A stretch of DNA of 64,000 nt from Pyrinomonadaceae bacterium. GTDB taxonomy: Bacteria; Acidobacteriota; Blastocatellia; Pyrinomonadales; Pyrinomonadaceae. The stretch is from positions 62,001 to 126,000 of the forward strand of contig JAHCHG010000011.1 in NCBI GenBank assembly GCA_026129865.1, read 5' to 3'. Every line of letters starts with the position of its first letter. Within the stretch, counting starts at the first letter, position 1. A model generated the notes under the pieces. That model did no database searches and was not told the origin of the DNA. It was given only the letters and a program-made list of their open reading frames with translations. Below, in pieces: positions 9,803-17,164 of this stretch. The position numbers and the translations under genes are program-made.

Positions 9803-10792
9803 ATGCCCCTTTTTTGCAGATATTTACTTATCTTGATCGCGCTTTGTCTAATGAGCGTCGCTGCATTCGGTCAGGGAGAATGGTACGTCGCGCCTGCAGA
9901 ACGCGATGGATTTGCCAAATTTACAAGATGGACGAAAGGATTTGGGAGTTCGTCAGACATTCTAATGATGGGTGATGTTACCGGCGACGATCGCGCTGAC
10001 GCCGTTTCAATGAACAATTCCACCGGTGATTGGAGAATCGCGGAATCGAAAGGAAGATCGTTCAAAAGCGGAAAAACGCGGATCGCAAATTATGCCGTAA
10101 ATTCAACGACGCAAATGTTCGGCGACGTCAACGGCGACGGTCGCGACGATGCGGTTACGTTTTACGCGAATAAGGGCGAATGGTACGTTGCGCTGGCAAA
10201 GGGCGGCGGAAAATTTGAGCGTCATTCGCTGTGGCTGTCCGGACATGGGATCGGAAGCGCCAAGCAGTTTGTCGGCGACGTGGACGGCGACAAGAAGGCG
10301 GACGCTGTTATCTATTTTGCAAACGAAGGAATTTGGTTCGCTTCGCTTTCGGAAGGCGACCGTTTCAGCACTCGAAATATCAGTTATGAAAACAACTGGA
10401 TAAAAGGACACGGAATCGGGTCGAGCAATCAACTGCTCGCCGACGTAACGGGCGACGGAAGAGCCGATGCGGTCGTTTTCTTTGGACAGTTCGGTCGCTG
10501 GTTCGTCTCGCCTTCGTCAGGAAGCAGTTTTCAGAGGTTTTCGCAGTGGACCGACGGACACGGCAAAGATTCGACAGCTCAATTTCTCGGCGACATTGAC
10601 GGCGACGGTCGTGCAGACGCGGTTGTTTTCTTCGAACAGTACGGCGCTTGGTATGCATCTCTCTCGCGGGCAAATTCGTTCGGAACGTTTTCGCAATGGA
10701 CCACCGGACACGGCATCGGCTCGTCAAAGCAATTTCTTACGGACGTAACCGGCGACGGAAAGGATGATGCGGTGGTTGTTTTCGCAAAGTAG
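9803..10792 (+). CDS. Secreted FG-GAP/VCBS-type repeat protein
   Basis: A 329-residue exported protein with a signal peptide (residues 1-24, cleavage after AFG). It is built of about six to seven repeats of roughly 48 residues, each containing a calcium-loop-like DVTGDGRADAV or DVDGDKKADAV core, a GxWY/GxWF strand and a WxxGHGIGSS turn. The repeats would form a beta-propeller akin to FG-GAP or integrin-alpha domains that binds Ca2+. There is no catalytic or anchoring domain. A good AGGAG-like Shine-Dalgarno site (about 9789) precedes the ATG, and a strong terminator follows. The role is unknown; an adhesive or carbohydrate-binding surface function is only a guess. Confidence 0.8.
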   Translation: MPLFCRYLLILIALCLMSVAAFGQGEWYVAPAERDGFAKFTRWTKGFGSSSDILMMGDVTGDDRADAVSMNNSTGDWRIAESKGRSFKSGKTRIANYAVNSTTQMFGDVNGDGRDDAVTFYANKGEWYVALAKGGGKFERHSLWLSGHGIGSAKQFVGDVDGDKKADAVIYFANEGIWFASLSEGDRFSTRNISYENNWIKGHGIGSSNQLLADVTGDGRADAVVFFGQFGRWFVSPSSGSSFQRFSQWTDGHGKDSTAQFLGDIDGDGRADAVVFFEQYGAWYASLSRANSFGTFSQWTTGHGIGSSKQFLTDVTGDGKDDAVVVFAK

Positions 10793-10814
10793 AATTTGTG
10801 AAAAATGGTTTTTG

Positions 10815-10840
10815 AAAGGCAGCGTGGTCTGCCTTTTTTT
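10815..10840 (+). terminator. Rho-independent terminator after the repeat protein
   Basis: A perfect 8-bp stem AAAGGCAG (10815-10822) and CTGCCTTT (10829-10836) with a 6-base loop, running into a T tract to 10840. Confidence 0.85.
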
Positions 10841-10862
10841 AATTTTATTTGGCATTTTGGCA

Positions 10863-10868
10863 TATAAT
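10863..10868 (+). promoter_or_regulatory. -10 box of the toxin-antitoxin operon
   Basis: A consensus TATAAT lies 29 bases before the antitoxin ATG, directly after the terminator. No good -35 hexamer is seen 16-18 bases upstream. Confidence 0.5.
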
Positions 10869-10897
10869 ATGAACAATGGTTCGTGGTGGAGAATTTA

Positions 10898-11107
10898 ATG
10901 AGCATTACAACGTATAAAGGCACTGTCGAGAACGGGGAAATCAAACTCCAGATAGACGTAAAGTTGCCCGAGAAAACTGAAGTTTTTGTGATCGTTCCGA
11001 ACGAACAGCCAAAGTTTAGTTTGAAGGATATGTCCGCAAATATGCCGGAAGATTATAGAACTGAAGAAGAGAATTTTGGCGAACCGGTTGGGAAGGAATT
11101 TTGGTAA
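10898..11107 (+). CDS. Antitoxin of a MazEF-type pair
   Basis: A 69-residue protein. The ATG at 10898 is chosen over a GTG at 10883 because GGTGGAG lies 7 bases before it. The N-terminus (YKGTVENGEIKLQIDVKLPEKTEVFVIVP) is a short beta-rich domain of the AF2212/MazE-like sort, and the acidic tail ends in GEPVGKEFW, a C-terminus common in antitoxins that wrap around MazF. The stop codon shares one base with the toxin ATG (TAATG at 11105-11109), giving tight coupling. It should neutralise the downstream nuclease and repress the operon. The exact antitoxin subfamily is uncertain. Confidence 0.75.
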   Translation: MSITTYKGTVENGEIKLQIDVKLPEKTEVFVIVPNEQPKFSLKDMSANMPEDYRTEEENFGEPVGKEFW

Positions 11108-11442
11108 TGTCAAGCTATATTCCTGAAAAGGGCGACCTTATCACCCTCAGTTTCGATCCGCAGTCCGGACACGAACAAAAAGGCAGACGACCTGCGCTTG
11201 TCGTGAGCAATTTCCTTTTTAACAAAGCCACAGGTTTGGCAATCGTCTGTCCGATCACAAACACCGACCGGAAAATTCCGTTTCATTTAGCAGTTCCCGC
11301 ATCAAGTTCGTTAACGGGTTTTGTAATGGTCGAGCAGGTAAAATCAATTGATTTCAATTCCAGAAAAGCCAAATTTGTCGAGAAAGCATCTCAAGAATTA
11401 ATTGATGATGTAATTTCCGTGATTGAAGTTTGTGTAAAATAG
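11107..11442 (+). CDS. mazF: MazF/PemK-type endoribonuclease toxin
   Basis: A 111-residue protein from ATG 11107 (an in-frame TTG at 11101 is less likely). It has the MazF fold markers: EKGDLITLSFDPQSGHEQKGRRPALVVS at the N-terminus (the GxEQ...RPxLV motif), CPITNTDRKIPFHL in the middle, and GFVMVEQVKSIDF, which carries the second active-site strand. MazF enzymes cleave mRNA at short sequences; the specificity here cannot be predicted. It directly follows the antitoxin. The pair sits in a noticeably AT-rich stretch between two terminator-bounded chromosomal units, as is usual for acquired toxin-antitoxin modules. Confidence 0.85.
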   Translation: MSSYIPEKGDLITLSFDPQSGHEQKGRRPALVVSNFLFNKATGLAIVCPITNTDRKIPFHLAVPASSSLTGFVMVEQVKSIDFNSRKAKFVEKASQELIDDVISVIEVCVK

Positions 11443-11462
11443 TTTGTCGGGAGATTTTAACA

Positions 11463-11849
11463 ATGAAAATAATTCTATCTTTAACTTTATTAATTCTTGG
11501 ATTTTCAAATTTTGCTTTTTCGCAAGATGATGAAAAAGAATCTTCTCTAATATCAGTAAATATTTGCCAACCGTCATTGACGGAAGCCGGACGACAATCA
11601 TCATTTCGATTCAATTATGTTTACCGAATTATTACTGGTAAAACTGGTTCAGTTAAAGACGTTAAAGAAGTGTTAGATCATAAAAAATTTCAACATTTGA
11701 TGGATGACAAAGATGTAATTCCCTGTATCGAAAAGTGGAAACTCAAACCTTCGGAAACGTATATTCTCACAATTAGTGTTGGAACAACAGGTGAAGAAAA
11801 TTCTCTAAATATTTCAAGTAAAACAGTTAAAATTAAATTTATTTTATGA
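11463..11849 (+). CDS. Small secreted protein of unknown function
   Basis: A 128-residue protein with a signal peptide (MKIILSLTLLILGFSNFAFS, residues 1-20). The ATG at 11463 has GGGAG 9 bases upstream; an in-frame TTG at 11430 lies inside the toxin gene and is rejected. The mature part has two cysteines (VNICQPS and VIPCIEKW) and looks beta-rich. The middle region (RIITGKTGSVKDVKEV...CIEKWKLKPSE) resembles the start of a TonB-C-terminal-like fold, but this is weak. The gene is very AT-rich compared with its neighbours. Its stop overlaps the next gene (ATGA at 11846-11849). Confidence 0.65.
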   Translation: MKIILSLTLLILGFSNFAFSQDDEKESSLISVNICQPSLTEAGRQSSFRFNYVYRIITGKTGSVKDVKEVLDHKKFQHLMDDKDVIPCIEKWKLKPSETYILTISVGTTGEENSLNISSKTVKIKFIL

Positions 11850-13072
11850 CACAACCGAAACAAACAAAAAATCGAATTTCACAAAAAGCGGCGAGTTTTA
11901 CCGAATCGGTGATTCGTGAGATGTCGCGCGAGGCGGCGAAATATAATGCGGTAAATCTCGGACAAGGTTTTCCCGATTTTGCCGCGCCGGAAGATATTAA
12001 GCGCGTGGCGATGCAGGCGATTGCGGACGATCATAATCAATATGCGATCACCTGGGGCGTGAAAAGTTTTCGTGATGCGATCGCTGAAAAGACGAAATGG
12101 TTTCTCGGTTTGGAAGTTGATCCCGAAACGGAAATTACCGTAACGTGCGGTTCGACCGAAGGAATGATCGCGGGAATGCTGGCGACGGTTGACAAAGGCG
12201 AGGAAGTTATCGTTTTCGAGCCGTTTTATGAAAATTACGCACCGGACGCGATTTTGTCGGACGCGATTCCGCGCCACGTTCCGCTTTATCAAACCGCGAA
12301 CGGCTGGCATTTTGAACGCGACGAACTTCGCGCTGCTTTTAACGAAAATACGAAAGCCATAATTATTTGCAATCCGAACAACCCAACCGGAAAAGTCTTT
12401 TCAATCGAAGAGATGGAATTCATCGCAGATCTCTGTAAAGAATTCGACGCGCTTGTTTTTACCGACGAAATTTACGAACACATTATTTATGAAACGGAAA
12501 ATGGAAAACGAATAACGGAAAATGAAGAAATCCAAAATCATATCTGTATGGCGCAGCTCGACGGAATGCGGGAGCGAACCGTCGTCGTCAATTCGCTGTC
12601 TAAAACTTATTCGGTAACCGGATGGCGCGTCGGTTACTGCATCGCGCCGCCCGATGTTACAAGTGCGATCCGTAAAGTTCACGATTTCCTGACCGTCGGT
12701 GCGGCAAATCCTTTGCAGCATGCGGGCGCTTATGCTCTGAGTCTCCCGAAAAGCTACTACGACGATCTGCAAAAAGATTATCAGCGAAAGCGCGATTTTA
12801 TCGTTCCCCGACTGCAAAAAGCCGGTTTCGATTGTGCGTCGCCCGAAGGCGCATATTATGTAATGACCGACATCTCAAAATTTGGTTTTAACGACGACAT
12901 TGAATTCACAAAATTTCTGATTCGCGACGTAGGTGTCGCGGTCGTTCCGGGTTCTTCGTTTTATCAAAACAAAACGCTCGGATCACAGCAGGTTCGGTTT
13001 TGTTTTTGTAAAAAGGACGAAACACTAGAAGCCGCGGCGGAAAAACTGGCGCGTATCGCTGCAAAGATCTAA
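11846..13072 (+). CDS. Class I/II PLP-dependent aminotransferase (YbdL/kynurenine-aminotransferase-like)
   Basis: A 408-residue fold-type I aminotransferase. GQGFPDF near residue 38, NPNNPTGKVFS, FTDEIYEHIIY and the PLP-lysine region NSLSKTYSVTGWRVGY are all present, and the C-terminus contains QQVRFCFCKKDETL. This combination matches the methionine/kynurenine/glutamine-phenylpyruvate transaminase branch (YbdL, KAT). The amino donor is not certain. Just after YEHIIY the protein has an unusual insert of roughly 14 residues rich in E, N, K and R, encoded by a purine-rich 21-base tandem repeat (see the repeat at 12494). The start overlaps the upstream stop. Confidence 0.88.
   Translation: MTQPKQTKNRISQKAASFTESVIREMSREAAKYNAVNLGQGFPDFAAPEDIKRVAMQAIADDHNQYAITWGVKSFRDAIAEKTKWFLGLEVDPETEITVTCGSTEGMIAGMLATVDKGEEVIVFEPFYENYAPDAILSDAIPRHVPLYQTANGWHFERDELRAAFNENTKAIIICNPNNPTGKVFSIEEMEFIADLCKEFDALVFTDEIYEHIIYETENGKRITENEEIQNHICMAQLDGMRERTVVVNSLSKTYSVTGWRVGYCIAPPDVTSAIRKVHDFLTVGAANPLQHAGAYALSLPKSYYDDLQKDYQRKRDFIVPRLQKAGFDCASPEGAYYVMTDISKFGFNDDIEFTKFLIRDVGVAVVPGSSFYQNKTLGSQQVRFCFCKKDETLEAAAEKLARIAAKI
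12494..12524 (+). repeat. In-frame 21-base purine-rich repeat inside the aminotransferase
   Basis: ACGGAAAATG occurs at 12494-12503 and again at 12515-12524, a 21-base (7-codon) period giving TENGKRI/TENE. The DNA is A/G-only over long stretches, unlike the flanking codons, and looks inserted into a surface loop. Confidence 0.6.
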
Positions 13073-13090
13073 TTTCTCGGGACAAAATAA

Positions 13091-13134
13091 AAAGCGCGAC
13101 GATCGAGCTCAATCGACCGGCGCGCTTTCTTGTT
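13091..13134. terminator. Terminator between aminotransferase and BON lipoprotein genes
   Basis: AAAGCGCG (13091-13098) pairs with CGCGCTTT (13121-13128), with further pairing inside (GATCGA/TCGA). T-rich sequence follows on the plus side and A-rich sequence on the other, so it may serve both convergent genes. Confidence 0.75.
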
Positions 13135-13144
13135 TGCTAATTAT

Positions 13145-13666
13145 TTACTTTTTATTCGTATTCGACTTGTCAGCGTCCGACTTGCCGTCGTCCGCCATAT
13201 TAGTAACGGAATCTTTCGGCGCTACTTTGAGCATGTCTTTGACATCCTTGACGCCTTCAACTCCGCGTGCGGCTTTGACTGCAGCGTCCTTTTCAGCGCT
13301 GGAAGCAACCGTTCCCCTTAACGTAACGACCTCATTCTCAACGTCCACATTTATCGTTGATTCACGAACATCTCCGACCATGAGAACCGAGCGGACTTTC
13401 GTCCAAAGCCAAAGATCATTAGCATTGCTGCCGATCGTGCTGCCGGCATCTTTCGCTTCTTTTTCGTACTTTCCTTTGTCTTTGTCAAAATCTTCCCGGG
13501 TCAGTTCTTTGTCTTCGGGTTCCTTGTTTACGTTGGTGTTCGTTACATTCGCATTGTTCGCGTTTGTCACGATCGCGTTGTTCGAATTGGTTTCTTTAGT
13601 TGTTTCGCAAGCGGCAAAAAATACCGACATTGCTGCTACCGTCATAAATAAAATTATTTTTTTCAT
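13145..13666 (-). CDS. BON-domain lipoprotein
   Basis: A 173-residue lipoprotein: signal peptide with lipobox FFAAC (Cys at residue 20), an Asn/Thr-rich linker (about 25-50), a charged region, then a BON domain at about residues 82-150 (TKVRSVLMVGDVRESTINVDVENEVVTLRGTVASSAEKDAAVKAA...VEGVKDV). BON domains bind phospholipid or polymers and are found in envelope-stress proteins such as OsmY. The tail is hydrophilic and rich in Lys, Asp and Ser. A likely promoter and an unusual terminator-like hairpin lie in its leader (separate entries). A GGGA-type ribosome site precedes the ATG. Confidence 0.85.
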   Translation of the reverse strand: MKKIILFMTVAAMSVFFAACETTKETNSNNAIVTNANNANVTNTNVNKEPEDKELTREDFDKDKGKYEKEAKDAGSTIGSNANDLWLWTKVRSVLMVGDVRESTINVDVENEVVTLRGTVASSAEKDAAVKAARGVEGVKDVKDMLKVAPKDSVTNMADDGKSDADKSNTNKK

Positions 13667-13703
13667 TTCGATCCCTCTTTTCGTTCAAATTTAATTTCAA
13701 ACC

Positions 13704-13753
13704 AAAAAACCCCGAGCCGAAGGAAAAGGCTTTTCCTAAAATTCGGGGGTTTC
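13704..13753 (-). promoter_or_regulatory. Terminator-like hairpin in the 5' leader of the BON gene
   Basis: Read on the minus strand, an outer stem CCCCGA/TCGGGG (13744-13748 with 13710-13715) encloses a second perfect hairpin, AGGAAAAG/CTTTTCCT (13721-13737), and ends in TTTTTTGG. It begins only a few bases after the predicted transcription start, about 40 bases upstream of the start codon. It could attenuate, stabilise the mRNA 5' end, or end a very short RNA. Confidence 0.5.
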
Positions 13754-13763
13754 AGATGCCACA

Positions 13764-13792
13764 AGTACACTAAAATTTGAACCGAAAGTCAA
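13764..13792 (-). promoter_or_regulatory. Promoter of the BON lipoprotein gene
   Basis: On the minus strand TTGACT (13792-13787) and TGTACT (13769-13764) are separated by 17 bases. The predicted start near 13757 gives a leader of about 90 bases. Confidence 0.5.
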
Positions 13793-13890
13793 GAATCCAT
13801 CTTGATTGAGCAACCTTTTTCGCGCAATTCGGCAACAAAATTAGCACCATAAACGTAAAAAACGACGTAAAGTTCATACAGTCAATTTGT

Positions 13891-13906
13891 AAAACGAAAT
13901 CGTTTT
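13891..13906. promoter_or_regulatory. Palindrome directly before the PDZ gene ribosome site
   Basis: A perfect inverted repeat AAAACGA-AA-TCGTTTT ends where the GGAGG Shine-Dalgarno (13907-13911) begins. It could be an operator or a weak hairpin affecting translation. Confidence 0.4.
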
Positions 13907-13918
13907 GGAGGTAATTTT

Positions 13919-14935
13919 ATGATTCGTAAAATTTTATTTGTTGCAGTTACAGCCGTCGTTTTCGCTCTCCCTGGGGCGGCGCAGGAAGCACCGGAAAAAC
14001 CCGTCGCGCCCGGCGAAATCTTTCGGGCGATGATCACGCCGGAAAGTTTCGGCGGAAGCTATATCGGCGTTCAGGTTGTCGATATTTCAAGGGAAAATAT
14101 GTCGAAATTTAACCTGAATGAAGTTCGCGGCGTCGCCATCGAAAAGGTTTTGGAAAATTCACCGGCGGCGAAAGCAGGATTGAACGCAAACGACGTCATC
14201 CTTCGCTTTAACGGTGAAAACGTTTCGAGCGCAAGAAAATTGACCAGACTTGTAAACGAAACGGCGCCGGATCATACCGCAAAGATCACAGTTTTGCGAA
14301 ATGGTGCCGAGCTGAGTTTTGACGTAACCGTTGCACAACGCGAAAAACCGAAGCCATTTGATGGAAGTTTTAAGATGGAAGATCTGTCAAAATTGCCGAA
14401 GATCTATAATTTTCCTGAATTTCCGAAGGACGATCTCCCAGATTTGAAAAACGTTCCGCGCGTTCGACCCGACGCTCCGAACGGGTTTTTCTGGTCGAGC
14501 GGTTCAAACCGGCAGATCGGTGTTGGAGTCAGCGACCTGACAAAGCAGCTTGGAGAATATTTTGGTGTTTCCGAGGGCAAAGGAATTTTGGTCAACAGCG
14601 TCCGCGAAAATTCCCCTGCCGCGAAAGCGGGGCTTCACGCCGGCGATGTGATCATAGAAATTGACGGTAAAGAAACGAATTCCAGCATTGATCTGATCAG
14701 AACGATCAATGAAAAACAGGACGGCGCAGTTACCTTAACGATCATTCGACAAAAACAGCGTCAAAGTATTCCCGTCACTCCCGAAAAATCGGAGGAGGGT
14801 TCGTTCAAGTTGGACGGCGATCTGCAAAAATTCTTTAAGGTTGAACCGCCGTTAAAGCTGAAAGCCGCACCTGAGCAGCCGGTTATAACGCCTTTTGATC
14901 TTGAGGTCAGAACACCGTCAAAGATATTGAAATAA
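13919..14935 (+). CDS. Exported protein with two PDZ domains
   Basis: A 338-residue protein with a signal peptide (cleavage near GAAQEA, residue 20-22) and a strong GGAGG site 7 bases before the ATG. Two PDZ domains lie at about residues 38-140 and 195-285; each has the carboxylate-binding and SPAAKAGL(N/H)A(N/G)D(V)I features seen in HtrA/DegP PDZ modules. The linker between them is rich in Pro, Asp and Lys. There is no protease domain, so it is not DegP itself; a chaperone, scaffold or regulator of an envelope protease is possible. A perfect 19-bp terminator follows. Confidence 0.85.
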   Translation: MIRKILFVAVTAVVFALPGAAQEAPEKPVAPGEIFRAMITPESFGGSYIGVQVVDISRENMSKFNLNEVRGVAIEKVLENSPAAKAGLNANDVILRFNGENVSSARKLTRLVNETAPDHTAKITVLRNGAELSFDVTVAQREKPKPFDGSFKMEDLSKLPKIYNFPEFPKDDLPDLKNVPRVRPDAPNGFFWSSGSNRQIGVGVSDLTKQLGEYFGVSEGKGILVNSVRENSPAAKAGLHAGDVIIEIDGKETNSSIDLIRTINEKQDGAVTLTIIRQKQRQSIPVTPEKSEEGSFKLDGDLQKFFKVEPPLKLKAAPEQPVITPFDLEVRTPSKILK

Positions 14936-14946
14936 TTAGACTTTGC

Positions 14947-14989
14947 AAAAATAGCGCTTGATAAAACTGCTTTATCAAGCGCTATTTTT
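14947..14989. terminator. Bidirectional terminator, perfect 19-bp stem
   Basis: Bases 14947-14965 pair without mismatch with 14971-14989 around a 5-base loop. A-run and T-run ends allow it to work in both directions between the convergent PDZ and lipoprotein genes; it overlaps the stop codon of the latter. Confidence 0.9.
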
Positions 14990-15584
14990 AACTGTCGGAC
15001 TGGCTCGCGTCCTTAGCAAGCTGATTGGCTTTTCGGCTCGCTTCCTGCGCTTCTTTTTCGAGCTTTTTGAACTGCTCGTCCTTTTCTTTAAATTCCGCCA
15101 TCACAACGTCTCGCTGCTCGACATTTTCCGGATCGTATCCGTTTCTCAGCGCCAAAGCGATCTGACGCCTAAGTTCAAAAGCTTCCATTAGCTTTCGCAA
15201 ACTCTTTTCCTTCAGGTCGAGATAATCTTTGAAATTGTTATTGATGTTGAGATTTTTCGCTTTTTCGATCTTTTCCACGGCTTTTATGCCGAGCGCCATT
15301 CCGTCATTGATCGCATAAACCGCATCGTTCGCGATCTTTTTTGCTTCCTCGACTTTTTTCTCTTTCATCGCGATCTTTAGGTCTTCGACGCGATTCTCAT
15401 TTGCTTTATAAAGCTTCTTGATATCCTTAAGATCTTGATTTGCTGAATCTACAAGCTTTACGGCTTCATTCGTGTCGTCCGAGAGCGCGAAGATAGAAGA
15501 GTCTTCAGATCTGCTGCAAGCTGCAACCGACAAAAGAAAAACGAATAGCAAGAATGTAGCAGTTATTTTCAGCATCGGATCCAT
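14988..15584 (-). CDS. Coiled-coil lipoprotein of unknown function
   Basis: A 198-residue protein with a signal peptide and lipobox SVAAC (Cys near residue 23). A second ATG at 15575 would give a tighter signal peptide (MLKITATFLL...). The mature part is almost entirely predicted helix with heptad-like Leu/Ala/Lys patterning, including a long Lys/Glu-rich stretch near the C-terminus (KEKDEQFKKLEKEAQEASRK). No catalytic motif is visible. It stands between two transcription units: convergent with the PDZ gene and 22 bases after the operon that ends at 15607, so it may be that operon's last gene. Confidence 0.65.
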   Translation of the reverse strand: MDPMLKITATFLLFVFLLSVAACSRSEDSSIFALSDDTNEAVKLVDSANQDLKDIKKLYKANENRVEDLKIAMKEKKVEEAKKIANDAVYAINDGMALGIKAVEKIEKAKNLNINNNFKDYLDLKEKSLRKLMEAFELRRQIALALRNGYDPENVEQRDVVMAEFKEKDEQFKKLEKEAQEASRKANQLAKDASQSDS

Positions 15585-15606
15585 TCTATATTCAACGGTT
15601 AAATTC

Positions 15607-16650
15607 TCAAATCAATTTTTCGGTCGATCTTCGTTTCCAGATAAATCCGTCGAGAACATAATGCGTCAATTGCGGAACGGCAAGCAGCGGAACGAGATAC
15701 ATTTTCCAGTTTTCGAGATCCCAATTTCCGCCGAATATCCAGTTTCGTTCATGCCAGATGCCGCGGTGCCAGATCAATTCTTCCGCATAAGCAAAAAACC
15801 ACAGCGTCGCGAGGAAGATAAACATATTGTGCGAAAGGGTTCGATAAACTCGTCCGGTGTTTTCGCGCCGCGATCTTGCATAAAAATAGATCAGAGCGAA
15901 ATACGGAACGCCGTGGATGATGACGTTTGTGACGGTAAACGCGTAATCGGAATTGATGGCGACAATCCCGACGTACCAGCAAACTGCCGTCGTCAAAACC
16001 ACTATGTCCTTGCCGGGATTTAGAAATCCTTTCGCAAAATAAAGACAGATAGATTTTCCGAAATAGAGCACAAGCGCCGCGCAATAGATCGGAAAGAGGA
16101 TCTTTTCAGCAATCGCGGGAAATTTGTAAAAATCGTTTTCGACGAACCAATTGAAACTTCGCTCGTTCGTCATCCAAAACGCCAGCGGATAGATTGTCGC
16201 GAGATAGACGGCGGCGGAATCTATCCACCAGCTTAAACGGTCTGTTTCGTTCAGCTTGCGCCGGTAAAGCGCGACCCAGCCGTATTGCTGTCTGACAAAA
16301 TGAAAAACCGCCAGATATGCGAGACATCGCCAAAAAACCAGCGCTCCTTCCGAGTAGAGCGCGACGCCGACGAGATAGCCGAAGACCGGCACTAAAACAT
16401 AAAGCCAAAGACGGCTTTTGAACTCTTCCTTATCGAAATAGACCCTAAAACTTGTCGACCACACGTGCGCGACATCGATCAGAAGTATCGCCGAGATCCA
16501 TGTCCAATCCGGCGTATCGGAATTTAAGAAACCGAACTGCCAGCCGATCGCAAGAAGAACAAGCGAAACGACTGCGCTTCCGAGAAAAACCGATAGGTCG
16601 ACTTCTCTGGAAAAAAGCCAGCTTTCTTTTACTTGATCGGTCTCACGCAT
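15607..16650 (-). CDS. Polytopic membrane protein of unknown function
   Basis: A protein of about 347 residues from ATG 16650 (a TTG at 16662 is possible). It has about eight hydrophobic segments. Histidines sit in or beside membrane segments: DVAHVWSTSFRVYFD, FHFVRQQYGW, IIHGVPYFAL and LTHYVLDGFIWKR. Such spacing suggests a metal or haem site, as in membrane desaturase-like or carotenoid-cleaving enzymes, but I cannot name the family. The start overlaps the stop of the upstream 173-aa gene by 8 bases, so it is translated from the same operon as the FAD oxidase and the aminopropyltransferase-like gene. Confidence 0.7.
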   Translation of the reverse strand: MRETDQVKESWLFSREVDLSVFLGSAVVSLVLLAIGWQFGFLNSDTPDWTWISAILLIDVAHVWSTSFRVYFDKEEFKSRLWLYVLVPVFGYLVGVALYSEGALVFWRCLAYLAVFHFVRQQYGWVALYRRKLNETDRLSWWIDSAAVYLATIYPLAFWMTNERSFNWFVENDFYKFPAIAEKILFPIYCAALVLYFGKSICLYFAKGFLNPGKDIVVLTTAVCWYVGIVAINSDYAFTVTNVIIHGVPYFALIYFYARSRRENTGRVYRTLSHNMFIFLATLWFFAYAEELIWHRGIWHERNWIFGGNWDLENWKMYLVPLLAVPQLTHYVLDGFIWKRRSTEKLI

Positions 16651-17164
16651 TTTTCTCAACAACTTCGTTTCTTAATCTTTTTAACTCATTTAAGAAAAAT
16701 TCAAATTCGCCTTTACTTTCATTGTCAACAAATTTTCTGGGTGGATAGCTTTCATAGAACGCTAAAATCTCGTCGGTGAATCTCACAACGGCATTTCGCC
16801 ATTCATCAGGTTTTAGAGCATTTTCTTTACTACCTTCAAACTTGTGAATTATAGCGCCATTTTCATGCCAAATATCCCAGTTGATTCCAGTTCCGCAGTT
16901 TCCAAAAATGATCTTATTTTCAACCTTCCAAAAATTGAAACCGCAGCACGGCAAAAGCTGCTCGTTTTCACTAGCAGCGTGGTCTTCCGTGATCGTTTTC
17001 AAAAATAGGTAAGCCGAAGCGCTGATTGTCCAGTCTCCCGATTCTTCATTTGAGACAACTTTATCCGCGATTTTCAACCAAACTGGACTATGAACACATA
17101 AGTCAAAATCGGAGTCTTCACTAGTGCCTAACCAATGAGGATTGAGTGCCTTTAGTTCGATCAT
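16643..17164 (-). CDS. Hypothetical 173-residue soluble protein
   Basis: Not recognised. It is soluble, mixed alpha/beta and acidic, and contains several cysteines (DLCVHSP, PCCGFNFWK, GNCGTGINWDIWHENG) and a helical, charged C-terminus. The WDIWHENG and KFEGSKENALKPDEWRNAV segments look like a small enzyme-binding or immunity-type fold, but there is no firm match. Its ATG overlaps the FAD oxidase stop (ATGA at 17161-17164) and its stop overlaps the next start by 8 bases, so it is a true operon member. Base composition is more AT-rich than that of the flanking genes. Confidence 0.6.
   Translation of the reverse strand: MIELKALNPHWLGTSEDSDFDLCVHSPVWLKIADKVVSNEESGDWTISASAYLFLKTITEDHAASENEQLLPCCGFNFWKVENKIIFGNCGTGINWDIWHENGAIIHKFEGSKENALKPDEWRNAVVRFTDEILAFYESYPPRKFVDNESKGEFEFFLNELKRLRNEVVEKNA

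Noticed and set aside
13134-13694. Plus-strand 186-codon frame opposite the BON gene
   Set aside because: Shadow of the BON lipoprotein; serine/leucine-rich antisense translation.
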